Of a DNA stretch of 64,000 bases, positions 17,299 through 25,595 are shown one piece after another (position 1 is the stretch's first letter; each line of letters starts with the position of its first letter). The DNA is from Sphingomonas sp. Leaf20. Lineage in GTDB: Bacteria > Pseudomonadota > Alphaproteobacteria > Sphingomonadales > Sphingomonadaceae. The notes below the pieces were generated by a model, which saw only the letters and a program-made list of their open reading frames with translations, made no database searches and was not told the DNA's origin. Location: NCBI RefSeq assembly GCF_001421535.1, contig NZ_LMKN01000001.1, forward strand, positions 1,054,001 through 1,118,000. Direction: 5' to 3'. Position numbers and translations under genes: made by a program.

Positions 17299-19788
17299 TT
17301 GGAAATAGCGACGCAATCCGCGCCCCTGTTCGACGCGATGGTCCATGCCGACCGCTGGATCACCGACTATTGCGCGCGCAGCACCAGCGCCGACGTGCTG
17401 TGTCCCGACGCCGATGGCAGCATCGACCCCGCCTGGCCGGCGATGTTCGCGGAGCTCGCCGCGGTCGCGTCGGATGATCTCGGCCATGTCCGCGAACGCG
17501 TCCAGCGGCATGCCGCCGACATCGGCACGGGGTTTCGGATCGCCGACGAACCCGACGAGCGCCCCTGGCCGGTGTCGCCCGTCCCGCTGCTGATCGAGGC
17601 AGGGGAATGGGCGGGCATTGCGCGCGGCGTCGTCCAGCGTGCGACGCTGATGGAACACGTCATCGCCGACCTCTACGGCGAAGGCCGGATCGTCGCCGAC
17701 GGCCATATCCCCGCCGCGCTCGTCACCGGCAGCCCGTTCTTCCTGCGTCCGATGGTCGGGCTGCCGCCGCCCGGCGGACGGCATCTCGATTTCATCGCGA
17801 TCGATCTCGGTCGCGGCCCGACGGGCGAATGGCGCGTGCTCGCCGACCACCTGCGCGCACCTGCGGGGGCGGGCTATGCGCTGGAGAACCGCCTCGCGGT
17901 CAGCCGGACGCTCGGCGGGTTGCAGGCGCGTCTGAACGTGCAGCGTCATGCGCCGTTCTTCACTGCGTTCCGTGCCGGCCTCGCGGCGATGTGCAAGCGC
18001 ACCGACCCGCGGATCGGGCTGCTCACGCCGGGCCGCTTCAACCCGAGCTATCCCGAACAGGCGCATCTCGCGCGCTATCTCGGGCTGCTGCTCGTCGAGG
18101 GCGCCGATCTCGCCGCGCTCGAGGACAAGGTCTATGTCCGCACGATCGGCGGCCTCAAGCGGATCGACGCGCTGTGGCGGCGGCTCGATCCGCGGCTGCT
18201 CGATCCGCTCGCGTTCGACACGCATTCGCAGATCGGCGTCCCCGGGCTGATCGACGCCTATGCCGCGGGCAATGTCGTGCTGTCGAACGCCCCCGGGTCC
18301 GCGGTGCTCGAGGCGCCGGCCTTCGCCGCGTTCCTGCCGCAGCTCGCGCGGTCGCTGCTCGGCGAAGACCTGCTGCTCCCCAACATCGCGACCTGGTGGT
18401 GCGGGCAGGACGGTGCACGCAACCGGGTCGAGGCGGATCTCGACGCGCTGCTGATCGGCCCCGCCTTCCACGCGGCCCCGCTCGGCCTGCCCGATGGCCC
18501 GACCGCGGGCGCCGACATCACCGGCAACGCGCGCACCGCGCTGCTCGCGGACATCGCGCGCCGGCCGCAGGATTATGTCGGGCAGGAGCTCGTCCGGCTG
18601 TCGACGATGCCCGTCGTCGTCGGCGATGCGCTCGTCCCGCGCCCGTTCACGCTCCGCGTCTTTGCGGCCCGCGGCGGCGATGGCGAGTGGACCGTCCTGC
18701 CCGGCGGGTTCGCGCGGATCGGCGAGCATCCCGACGCCCGCGCCGCCGTGATGGGCGAAGGAATCTGGTCCGCCGACGTCTGCGTCTATGGCGCCGATCC
18801 GGTCGCCCCCGACTCGCTGCTGACCGCACCCGACTCGCTCCACGTCCGCCGCAATCCGGGGACGTTGCCAAGCCGCGTCGCGGACAATTTCTACTGGCTG
18901 GGTCGCTATCTCGAGCGCGGCGAGGCGCTGCTCGGCGCGATCCGCGTGATGCTGGGCAACTCGATCGACGTCGATGGCGGCGCGGTGCTCTCGCCGCAGA
19001 CCGTCGGCAAGCTTGTCGGGCTCGTCGTCGGCAGCGGTGCCGCGCCGCATCCCCCGTCGCTGCGCCGCGCCGACCTGACGCAGTTCGCGCGGACCGCGAT
19101 GGAGGACGACGCGTGGCAGTCGATCGCGACGATCAACCGCCATGCGCGCGACATCGGCGAGGGGTCGCGCGACCGGCTGTCCGCGGACATGGTCCGCCTG
19201 CTCGAGGCGCCCTTCCCGTCGCATCGCGGCATGCTCGACCGCGCCGGGTCGCTCCAGCGCCGCTACGCCGCGATCGCCGGGCTGTCGGCCGAGCATATGG
19301 GTCGCACCGCGGCGTGGCGGTTCCATGATCTCGGCCGCCGCATCGAGCGCGCGATGGCGATGGCGCGCGCGATCCGGCTGTTCGGGATGCCCGGCGCCTC
19401 GCCCGACGACCTGTCCGTGCTGCTCGACCTCGCCGACAGCCAGATCACCTATCGTCAGCGTTACCTGACCGGCATCGCCCGCGTCCCCGTCATCGACCTC
19501 GTCGCGCTCGATCCGGGCAATCCGCGCAGCCTCGCCTTCTCCGCCGAACGCATCGCCGCGCGCCTTGCCGAGCTGCCGGTGCTGAGCGACGACGAGATGG
19601 CCGAGCCGCAACAGGCGCAGGCGATCGCGCTCCAGGCGATCGTCGTCACCGCGGCCGCGGCCGATCTCGATGCGGACACGCTGGGCGACATCGAACGCCG
19701 TCTGGGCGGCGTGTCGGACGCACTCGCCCGCCGCTATTTCCTGCAGGGCGCCGAGCCGTTGCGCACCAGCGGGCTGACGCTGGCATGA
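17299..19788 (+). CDS. circularly permuted ATP-grasp / alpha-E domain fusion protein
   Basis: An 829-residue fusion. Residues about 1-480 match the circularly permuted type-2 ATP-grasp family (DUF404/407): FFLRPMVGLPPPGG, DLGRGPTGEWRVLADHLRAP, GYALENRLAVSRTL, RIGLLTPGRFNPSYPEQAHL. The NNN-type segment reads VVLSNAPGSAVLEAPA. Residues about 515-829 match the alpha-E helical family (DUF403): PSRVADNFYWLGRYLERGEA and FHDLGRRIERAMAMAR. These two proteins are usually separate genes next to a transglutaminase, and were proposed from genome context to form an amide-bond (peptide-tag) system. The start is a TTG at 17299; an ATG at 17338 is the alternative. The reaction and substrate are unknown. Confidence 0.9.
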   Translation: MEIATQSAPLFDAMVHADRWITDYCARSTSADVLCPDADGSIDPAWPAMFAELAAVASDDLGHVRERVQRHAADIGTGFRIADEPDERPWPVSPVPLLIEAGEWAGIARGVVQRATLMEHVIADLYGEGRIVADGHIPAALVTGSPFFLRPMVGLPPPGGRHLDFIAIDLGRGPTGEWRVLADHLRAPAGAGYALENRLAVSRTLGGLQARLNVQRHAPFFTAFRAGLAAMCKRTDPRIGLLTPGRFNPSYPEQAHLARYLGLLLVEGADLAALEDKVYVRTIGGLKRIDALWRRLDPRLLDPLAFDTHSQIGVPGLIDAYAAGNVVLSNAPGSAVLEAPAFAAFLPQLARSLLGEDLLLPNIATWWCGQDGARNRVEADLDALLIGPAFHAAPLGLPDGPTAGADITGNARTALLADIARRPQDYVGQELVRLSTMPVVVGDALVPRPFTLRVFAARGGDGEWTVLPGGFARIGEHPDARAAVMGEGIWSADVCVYGADPVAPDSLLTAPDSLHVRRNPGTLPSRVADNFYWLGRYLERGEALLGAIRVMLGNSIDVDGGAVLSPQTVGKLVGLVVGSGAAPHPPSLRRADLTQFARTAMEDDAWQSIATINRHARDIGEGSRDRLSADMVRLLEAPFPSHRGMLDRAGSLQRRYAAIAGLSAEHMGRTAAWRFHDLGRRIERAMAMARAIRLFGMPGASPDDLSVLLDLADSQITYRQRYLTGIARVPVIDLVALDPGNPRSLAFSAERIAARLAELPVLSDDEMAEPQQAQAIALQAIVVTAAAADLDADTLGDIERRLGGVSDALARRYFLQGAEPLRTSGLTLA

Positions 19789-19831
19789 GCCGGCGCGGCG
19801 GGCCGCCCCGCTCCCCCGGACCTGGCACCCG

Positions 19832-20725
19832 ATGATCTACGATATCCGTCACGTCACGACGTTCGACTATGGCGCAAGCGTCAAGTTCGCGCGCTGCAAC
19901 CTGCGTCTCAAGCCGATCGACTGGCCCGGCCAGACGCTCGAGACCTATACGCTGTCGGTGCATCCCGGCGGCCGCACCAGTGCGGCGCGTGCCGAGGCGG
20001 GGCTCGCCAACGTCACGCGGCTCGTCGTGGACAGCCCCGTCCGGCATCTCACGATCGAAAGCCGGTCGCGCATGACCGTCGACCGGCTCGTACCCGTGCC
20101 CCGCGCGGACGATCCGACGCTCGCCGAGATCGCCGCGATGGCGCGCGCGAGCACAGATCTGTCCGCCGCCAGCCCGGCCAATTATATCTACCCCTCGCCG
20201 CTCATCCCGCTCGACCAGTCGATCGCCGACTATTGCGCCGCCGATCTCGACCCCGCGCGCGGCGCGCTGGATGCAGGGATCGCGCTCGCGCGGCGGATCC
20301 AGCGCGAATTCGTCTTCGATGCCGACGCGACGCTGGTCGACACGCCCCCGCACGAGGCGTTCCGCCACCGCAAGGGCGTCTGCCAGGATTTCGCGCAGAT
20401 CATGATCACCGGTCTGCGCGCCGCCGGGCTGCCCGCGGCCTATGCGTCGGGCTATATCCGCACGATTCCCCCCGCGGGCCAGCCGCGTCTGGTCGGGGCC
20501 GATGCGACTCATGCCTGGGTCCTGCTCTGGTGCGGACCGCGGCATGGCTGGGTCGGCCTCGATCCCACCAACGGCATCTGGATGGCGAGCGATCACATCG
20601 TCATGGCGGTCGGCCGCGACTATGCCGAGATCGCGCCCGTCGACGGCGTCGTACTCGGATCGGGCGCGCAGAACATGGACGTCAGTGTCGACGTCGCCCC
20701 GCTCGACGAGCCGGCGCGGCCCTGA
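19832..20725 (+). CDS. transglutaminase-like cysteine protease family protein
   Basis: A 297-residue protein with an N-terminal bacterial transglutaminase-like beta domain (MIYDIRHVTTFDYG, LRLKPIDWPGQTLETY) and a C-terminal papain-like transglutaminase core. The triad is complete: Cys184 in KGVCQDFAQ, His227 in ADATHAWV and Asp244 in GLDPTNG. No signal peptide is visible, so it is probably cytoplasmic. It follows the ATP-grasp/alpha-E fusion by 43 bp on the same strand, the standard partnership for this family. It may cleave or transfer amide bonds made by the partner; that is inference from context. Confidence 0.9.
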   Translation: MIYDIRHVTTFDYGASVKFARCNLRLKPIDWPGQTLETYTLSVHPGGRTSAARAEAGLANVTRLVVDSPVRHLTIESRSRMTVDRLVPVPRADDPTLAEIAAMARASTDLSAASPANYIYPSPLIPLDQSIADYCAADLDPARGALDAGIALARRIQREFVFDADATLVDTPPHEAFRHRKGVCQDFAQIMITGLRAAGLPAAYASGYIRTIPPAGQPRLVGADATHAWVLLWCGPRHGWVGLDPTNGIWMASDHIVMAVGRDYAEIAPVDGVVLGSGAQNMDVSVDVAPLDEPARP

Positions 20726-20814
20726 CGCGGTCTTTGCTGCCAAACCGGCGGGCGGGAATTGCGCTGGAGGCCGCATCGCCCCACATAGATGCGCAAGTAA
20801 GACTGGGGACGTAA

Positions 20815-21744
20815 GTGGCCGATCCGTACAAGACCTTGGGCGTTGCCCGCGATGCAACCGAAGCCGACATCAAGAAGGCGTATCGCAAGCTTGCCAAGGA
20901 ACTGCATCCCGACCGCAACAAGGACAATCCCAAGGCGTCCGAACGGTTCAGCCAGGTCACCAACGCCTATGACCTGCTGAACGACAAGGACAAGCGCGCG
21001 CGCTTCGATCGCGGCGAGATCGACGGCGACGGCAACCCCGCCGCGCCGTTCGGCTTTGGCGGCGGCGGCGGTGGTCGTGCGCAGCCCGGCGGCGGCTTCC
21101 GCAGCGAGGGGTATGAAACCGGCGGCCCCGACATGAGCGATATCTTCGAGGGGCTGTTCGGCGGCGCGCAGCGGGGCGGCGGCGGCTTTTCGAGCGGCTT
21201 CGGCCGGCGGGCACAGCCCAAGGGCGAGAACGTCGCCTATCGCCTGCAGGTCCCGTTCGTCGAGGCAGCGACGCTGGAGCCGCAGCGCGTGACGCTCGCC
21301 GACGGCAAGACGCTCGATCTCAAGCTTCCCGCCGGCGTCGAGACCGGCACGCAGATGAAGCTTGGCGGCAAGGGTGAACCCGGTCCGGGTGGCGCAGGCG
21401 ACGCGATCGTGACGATCGACGTCCAGCCGCACCGGTTCTTCACGCGCGACGGCGACGATGTCCGCATCGACCTGCCGATCAGCCTCGCCGAGGCGGTACT
21501 CGGCGGATCGATCAAGGCGCCGACCGTCGACAAGCCCGTCATGCTGACGATCCCCAAGGGGACCACGTCGGGCAAGACGTTGCGCCTCAAGGGCAAGGGC
21601 TTTCACAAGAAGGGCGGCGGGCGCGGCGATCAGCTCGTCACGCTGATGATCGACATTCCGGCGAACGATGCGGCGCTCGCGACGTTCGTCGAAGAATGGA
21701 AGGATCACGGCGCGGGGAACCCACGGGGGGCCATGGGCGTCTGA
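20815..21744 (+). CDS. DnaJ-class co-chaperone (CbpA-like)
   Basis: A 309-residue J-domain protein that stimulates DnaK. The J domain occupies about residues 1-65 with HPD at 31-33 (KELHPDRNKDN). A Gly/Phe-rich linker (FGFGGGGGGRAQPGGGF) follows, then the C-terminal substrate-binding domains (TLADGKTLDLKLPAGVETGT, PHRFFTRDGDDVRIDLPISL, LRLKGKGFHKKGG). The DnaJ-type zinc-finger cysteines are absent, so it is the type II, CbpA-like form. It starts at a GTG preceded by GGGGACGTAA. No dnaK is nearby. Confidence 0.92.
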   Translation: MADPYKTLGVARDATEADIKKAYRKLAKELHPDRNKDNPKASERFSQVTNAYDLLNDKDKRARFDRGEIDGDGNPAAPFGFGGGGGGRAQPGGGFRSEGYETGGPDMSDIFEGLFGGAQRGGGGFSSGFGRRAQPKGENVAYRLQVPFVEAATLEPQRVTLADGKTLDLKLPAGVETGTQMKLGGKGEPGPGGAGDAIVTIDVQPHRFFTRDGDDVRIDLPISLAEAVLGGSIKAPTVDKPVMLTIPKGTTSGKTLRLKGKGFHKKGGGRGDQLVTLMIDIPANDAALATFVEEWKDHGAGNPRGAMGV

Positions 21745-21751
21745 ACGCCTT

Positions 21752-22717
21752 GTGAATGATAGCAATCTTACGCCCGAAGCGCGCGCCCACGATCATCGGG
21801 GTGCGCGCACCAGGCTCACGCGCGGCATAGCGAAGGTCCGTCCGGGCAGCACGGCGTTCGAAGTCGTCAAGCGCGCCGCGGTGGGCGTCTTCAACGACGG
21901 CTTCATCCATGCCGGCAACCTCGCCTATCTCGCGCTGATGACGGTGTTTCCGTTCTTCATCGTCGCCGCCGCGATCCTGTCGCTGTTCGGGCAGAGCGTC
22001 GAGACGATCCGTGCGGTCGAATCCTTCCTCAACGTCCTGCCGCCCAACGTATCCGATCTGTTGCGCAAGCCGATCGCCGACGTGCTCGCGGCGCGCACCG
22101 GATCGCTGCTCTGGCTCGGCGCGCTGGTCGGGCTGTGGACCGTCGGCAGCTTCGTCGAGACGATCCGCGACATCTTCCACCGCGCCTACGGGATCAAGGC
22201 GACCGCGCCGTTCTGGAAATCGCGGCTCGGCTCGTCCGCGGTGATCGTCGGATCGGTCATCATGGCGCTGCTCTCGTTCCTCGTGCAGGGCATCCTCACC
22301 GCCGCCGAACAGTTCATCTACCGCCTCGTCCCCTTTGCGCAGGACGCCGCGGGCTGGGTCGGGCTGTCGCGGCTGATCCCCGCGCTGCTGATGTTCGGCG
22401 CGCTGTATCTACTGTTCTATTCGGTCACGCCGTCGCGCTACCGTTACTCCAAATGCCGCAAATGGCCCGGCGCGGCGTTTACCGCGGCGTGGTGGATCAG
22501 CGCGACCGCGTTGCTGCCGATCGTGCTGTCGAGTCTGGGCGGCTACGACCTGACCTATGGCAGCCTCGCGGGCGTCGTCATCATGCTGCTGTTCTTCTAC
22601 GTGATCGGGCTGGGGCTGGTGTTCGGCGCGCATTTGAACGCAGCACTGGCGGAACCACCCGAAACCACGCTAGAGCAGCCGGCTAAGACGGTGCAGGTGG
22701 AGGCGACGACGGCGTGA
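21752..22717 (+). CDS. YihY/virulence factor BrkB family membrane protein
   Basis: A 321-residue inner-membrane protein of the YihY/BrkB family (once misassigned as ribonuclease BN). About six membrane segments are visible, including NLAYLALMTVFPFFIVAAAI, SLLWLGALVGLWTVGSFVE and LIPALLMFGALYLLFYSV, with a late GVVIMLLFFYVIGLGLVFGA. The FHRAYGIK motif of the family is present. I chose the GTG at 21752; an ATG at 21668 would overlap the dnaJ-like gene by 77 bp. The stop overlaps the fabI start (GTGA). The function is uncertain. Confidence 0.88.
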   Translation: MNDSNLTPEARAHDHRGARTRLTRGIAKVRPGSTAFEVVKRAAVGVFNDGFIHAGNLAYLALMTVFPFFIVAAAILSLFGQSVETIRAVESFLNVLPPNVSDLLRKPIADVLAARTGSLLWLGALVGLWTVGSFVETIRDIFHRAYGIKATAPFWKSRLGSSAVIVGSVIMALLSFLVQGILTAAEQFIYRLVPFAQDAAGWVGLSRLIPALLMFGALYLLFYSVTPSRYRYSKCRKWPGAAFTAAWWISATALLPIVLSSLGGYDLTYGSLAGVVIMLLFFYVIGLGLVFGAHLNAALAEPPETTLEQPAKTVQVEATTA

Positions 22718-23517
22718 ACGGTTTGATGGCGGGCAAGCGCGGATTGATCATGGGCTTGGCGAACGACAAGTCGCTGGCCTGGGGGATCGCCAAGAAGCTG
22801 TCCGAAGCGGGCGCCGAACTCGCGTTCAGCTATCAGGGCGAGACGATGGAGAAGCGCGTCCGCCCGCTTGCCGAGCAACTCGGCGTCGCGCGGCTGTTCG
22901 ACTGCGACGTGTCCGACATGGGCGCGCTCGATGCCACCTTCGCCAAGCTGGCCGAGGAATGGCCGACGATCGATTTCGTCGTCCACGCGATCGGCTTTTC
23001 GGACAAGAACGAGCTGCGCGGGCGGTTCGTCGACACCAGCCTCGACAATTTCCTGATGACGATGAACATCAGCGTCTATTCGTTCGTCGCGGTCGCGCAG
23101 CGTGCGGCCAAGATGATGAACCCCGGCGGGTCGATGCTGACGCTCAGCTATTATGGCGCCGAAAAGGTCATCCCGCATTACAACGTCATGGGCGTCGCCA
23201 AGGCCGCGCTCGAGACGAGCGTGCAGTATCTCGCAGTCGACCTCGGCCGCGACAATATCCGCGTCAACGCGATCTCCGCCGGCCCGATCAAGACGCTCGC
23301 CGCGAGCGGGATCGGCGACTTCCGCCTGATCCTGAAGTGGAACGAGCTGAATTCGCCGCTGAAGCGCAACGTGACGATCGACGATGTCGGCGGCGCGGGG
23401 CTGTACCTGCTCAGCGACCTGGCATCGGGCGTCACGGGCGAAACGCACCATGTCGACGCCGGCTACAACGTGATCGGCATGAAGGCCGAAGACGCCCCCG
23501 ATATCGCACTGGCATAA
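22714..23517 (+). CDS. fabI: enoyl-[acyl-carrier-protein] reductase (NADH)
   Basis: A 267-residue short-chain dehydrogenase-type enzyme that carries out the last reduction in each cycle of fatty-acid elongation. The cofactor motif is GLANDKSLAWGIAKKL. The active-site pattern YYGAEKVIPHYNVMGVAKAA contains the Tyr-x6-Lys pair. NAISAGPIKTLAASGIGDF and VTGETHHVDAGYNVIGM complete the family. The product is the target of triclosan-type inhibitors. It starts at a GTG overlapping the YihY stop; an ATG four codons later is also possible. An inverted-repeat element begins 3 bp after its stop. Confidence 0.96.
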   Translation: MNGLMAGKRGLIMGLANDKSLAWGIAKKLSEAGAELAFSYQGETMEKRVRPLAEQLGVARLFDCDVSDMGALDATFAKLAEEWPTIDFVVHAIGFSDKNELRGRFVDTSLDNFLMTMNISVYSFVAVAQRAAKMMNPGGSMLTLSYYGAEKVIPHYNVMGVAKAALETSVQYLAVDLGRDNIRVNAISAGPIKTLAASGIGDFRLILKWNELNSPLKRNVTIDDVGGAGLYLLSDLASGVTGETHHVDAGYNVIGMKAEDAPDIALA

Positions 23518-23519
23518 AC

Positions 23520-23577
23520 CCCTCTCCCCCTCCGGGGAGAGGGAGGGGCCCATGCGCAGCATGGGAGGGTGAGGGCA
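23520..23577 (+). repeat. left arm of the inverted repeat enclosing a DUF559 gene
   Basis: 58 bp beginning CCCTCTCCCCCTCCGGGGAG and ending GGGAGGGTGAGGGCA. Its reverse complement recurs at 23929-23985 with one indel region near the tip and two mismatches over the inner 34 bases. The outer 20 bases are a small hairpin in their own right. It begins immediately after fabI. Confidence 0.88.
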
Positions 23578-23579
23578 AG

Positions 23580-23993
23580 GTGAGGCAGAAGGACGGCACC
23601 GAAGCCCTCACCCGCGCACGCCAGATGCGCCGCGACGCCACCGAGGCGGAAACCCGGCTATGGCAGAACCTCCGCAGCCGCCGCCTCGCCGACTTCAAGT
23701 TCCGCCGCCAGGTCTGGATCGGCCCGTTCATCGCCGACTTCCTGTGCATGGACGCCATGCTCGTCGTCGAGGTAGACGGCAGCCAGCATATCGGCGACGC
23801 GGCCTATGACGCCGACAGAACCGCCTACCTCGCGAACAAGGGATACCGTGTGATCCGTGTCTGGAACAACGACGTGATGCAGCGGATGGACGACGTGCTT
23901 GCCGCGATCCTGTCCGCACTTAGCAGCGTGCCCTCACCCTCCCATGCTTCGCACGGGCCCCTCCCTCTCCCCGCCGGGGAGAGGGACCAGTGA
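23580..23993 (+). CDS. DUF559 domain (Vsr-like, PD-(D/E)XK) endonuclease-like protein
   Basis: A 137-residue protein of the DUF559 family, related to very-short-patch-repair endonucleases. Conserved features are [35 protein letters not shown] and [11 protein letters not shown], followed by [15 protein letters not shown]. The acidic residues E, D (ADF) and E-x-D (VEVDG) fit a PD-(D/E)XK-type active site. It starts at a GTG (23580) just inside the left arm of the repeat. Its last 21 or so codons are encoded by the right arm. The stop overlaps the aroC start by four bases. A paralogue lies at 28013. The role is unknown. Confidence 0.88.
   Translation: MRQKDGTEALTRARQMRRDATEAETRLWQNLRSRRLADFKFRRQVWIGPFIADFLCMDAMLVVEVDGSQHIGDAAYDADRTAYLANKGYRVIRVWNNDVMQRMDDVLAAILSALSSVPSPSHASHGPLPLPAGERDQ
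23929..23985 (-). repeat. right arm of the inverted repeat enclosing a DUF559 gene
   Basis: 57 bp beginning TGCCCTCACCCTCCCATGCT and ending CCGCCGGGGAGAGGG, the reverse complement of 23520-23577. It encodes the C-terminal tail of the DUF559 protein. Its last bases (GGGGAGAGGG) lie four bases before the aroC GTG, where a ribosome-binding site is expected. Confidence 0.88.
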
Positions 23994-25057
23994 GCGTCAA
24001 CACCTTCGGGCGGATGTTCCGCTTCACCACCTGGGGCGAGTCGCACGGCCCGGCACTCGGCGCGGTGGTCGACGGGTGCCCCCCCGGTATCCCCCTCACC
24101 GAGGCCGACATCCAGCCCTGGCTCGACAAGCGCCGCCCCGGCACCTCGCGCTTCACCACGCAGCGGCGCGAGCCCGATACCGTCCGGATCCTGTCGGGCG
24201 TGTTCGACGGGCGCACCACGGGCACGCCGATCAGCCTGATGATCGAGAATGTCGACCAGCGCTCGAAGGACTATTCGGACGTCGCCAAGGCCTATCGCCC
24301 CGGCCATGCCGACTATGCCTATGACGCCAAATACGGGTTTCGCGATTATCGCGGCGGCGGCCGCTCGTCGGCGCGCGAGACCGCGGCGCGCGTCGCCGCC
24401 GGCGCGGTCGCGCGGCTCGTCGTGCCGCAGGTCCGCATCCGCGCCTGGGTCGAGGCGATCGGCGGCGATGCGATTCACCCCGCCAACTTCGACGACGCGC
24501 AGATCGACCAGAACCCGTTCTTCTGCCCCGATGCCGCGGCCGCGCTGCGTTGGGAGGCGCTGGTCGACGCCGCGCGCAAATCCGGCTCGTCGCTCGGCGC
24601 GGTGATCGCGTGCGAGGCGACCGGCGTTCCCGCCGGCTGGGGCGCGCCGCTTTATGCCAAGCTCGATTCCGAACTCGCCGCGGCCTGCATGAGCATCAAC
24701 GCGGTCAAGGGGATCGAGATCGGCGACGGGTTCGCCGCCGCCGCGCTGTCGGGCGAGGCCAATGCCGATCCGATGCGCCCCGGCGTCGACGGCCCCGAAT
24801 TCCTCGCCAACCATGCCGGCGGGATCGCGGGCGGGATCGCCACCGGCCAGCCGATCCGGTTGCGCGTCGCGTTCAAGCCGACCAGCTCGATCCTCACCCC
24901 CGTCGAGACGATCAGCCCGACCGGCGAGGCCGCCACGATCGCCACCAAGGGCCGCCACGACCCCTGCGTTGGTATCCGCGGGGTGCCGGTCGTCGAGGCG
25001 ATGGTCGCGCTTGTAATAGCGGACCAGGCGTTGCTCCACCGGGGTCAGTGCGGCTAG
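23990..25057 (+). CDS. aroC: chorismate synthase
   Basis: A 355-residue enzyme that makes chorismate from EPSP with reduced FMN, the last step of the shikimate pathway. Signatures are [66 protein letters not shown] and [18 protein letters not shown]. It starts at a GTG ([15 protein letters not shown]) overlapping the stop of the DUF559 gene. The ribosome-binding site (GGAGAGGG) comes from the repeat element. Translation may thus be coupled to the DUF559 frame. Confidence 0.96.
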   Translation: MSVNTFGRMFRFTTWGESHGPALGAVVDGCPPGIPLTEADIQPWLDKRRPGTSRFTTQRREPDTVRILSGVFDGRTTGTPISLMIENVDQRSKDYSDVAKAYRPGHADYAYDAKYGFRDYRGGGRSSARETAARVAAGAVARLVVPQVRIRAWVEAIGGDAIHPANFDDAQIDQNPFFCPDAAAALRWEALVDAARKSGSSLGAVIACEATGVPAGWGAPLYAKLDSELAAACMSINAVKGIEIGDGFAAAALSGEANADPMRPGVDGPEFLANHAGGIAGGIATGQPIRLRVAFKPTSSILTPVETISPTGEAATIATKGRHDPCVGIRGVPVVEAMVALVIADQALLHRGQCG

Positions 25058-25117
25058 ACGACGGAACGTGTTGCTCTCGTCACCCGTTATAAAGGTACAA
25101 GATCTAGGAGAGACACG

Positions 25118-25504
25118 ATGCGTATTCTGATGACGGCAACCGCCGCTGCCCTGCTGATCACCGGCGCGGCGACCGCACAGACGACCGCGCCCGGCCAGTC
25201 GGGTAGCATGGGCGGCCAGTCGGGCGCGATGGGCGGCCAGGCAATGCCCGGTCAGCCGATGCCAGGCCAGCCCATGCCGGGTCAGTCGATGCCGGGCGAT
25301 TCGACGGTCCAGACTGACTCGATGGATCCGTCGACGACCGCGCCGGCCAACCCGAATGATCGCAAGAAGAAGGCGCGTCGCGGCGGAGCACAGTCGACGA
25401 TGCCCGGTTCGAGCACGACCGGCCCGACGATGCCGAATGCGCCCTCGTCGCCCGCCGCAGGCGGCATGGCGCCGGCACCCGGAATGACGCCGACCCCGAA
25501 CTGA
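25118..25504 (+). CDS. secreted low-complexity Met/Pro/Gly-rich protein
   Basis: A 128-residue protein with a clear signal peptide (MRILMTATAAALLITGAATA, cleaved near AQTT). The remainder is low-complexity: tandem MPGQP/GGQ units (MPGQPMPGQPMPGQSMPG), a basic patch NDRKKKARRGG and a Pro/Ala/Met-rich tail. I recognise no domain. An AGGAGA ribosome-binding site precedes the ATG, and a strong terminator follows, so it looks like an independent, expressed gene. A role in the envelope is possible but unproven. Confidence 0.75.
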   Translation: MRILMTATAAALLITGAATAQTTAPGQSGSMGGQSGAMGGQAMPGQPMPGQPMPGQSMPGDSTVQTDSMDPSTTAPANPNDRKKKARRGGAQSTMPGSSTTGPTMPNAPSSPAAGGMAPAPGMTPTPN

Positions 25505-25525
25505 TCGGTTCGTCGTCAGGTAAAT

Positions 25526-25560
25526 AAAAAACGGGCGGGGATTTCCCCGCCCGTTTTTTT
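25526..25560. terminator. bidirectional rho-independent terminator
   Basis: A perfect 15-bp stem, AAAAAACGGGCGGGG (25526-25540) and CCCCGCCCGTTTTTT (25545-25559), with an ATTT loop and a run of seven Ts. The A-run on the other side makes it active for the convergent purA transcript too. Confidence 0.95.
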
Positions 25561-25595
25561 GTGCCCGCCGTCGTCGGCAGGCCGTCAGCGACGGA

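Noticed and set aside
16942-19611. 889-codon minus-strand frame opposite the ATP-grasp/alpha-E gene
   Set aside because: No family motifs and a composition typical of complement-strand translation. The plus-strand frame has clear conserved blocks.
22959-23579. N-terminal extension of the first DUF559 gene back into fabI
   Set aside because: The extension is out of frame with fabI and Arg-rich. The GTG at 23580 gives a normal DUF559 length.
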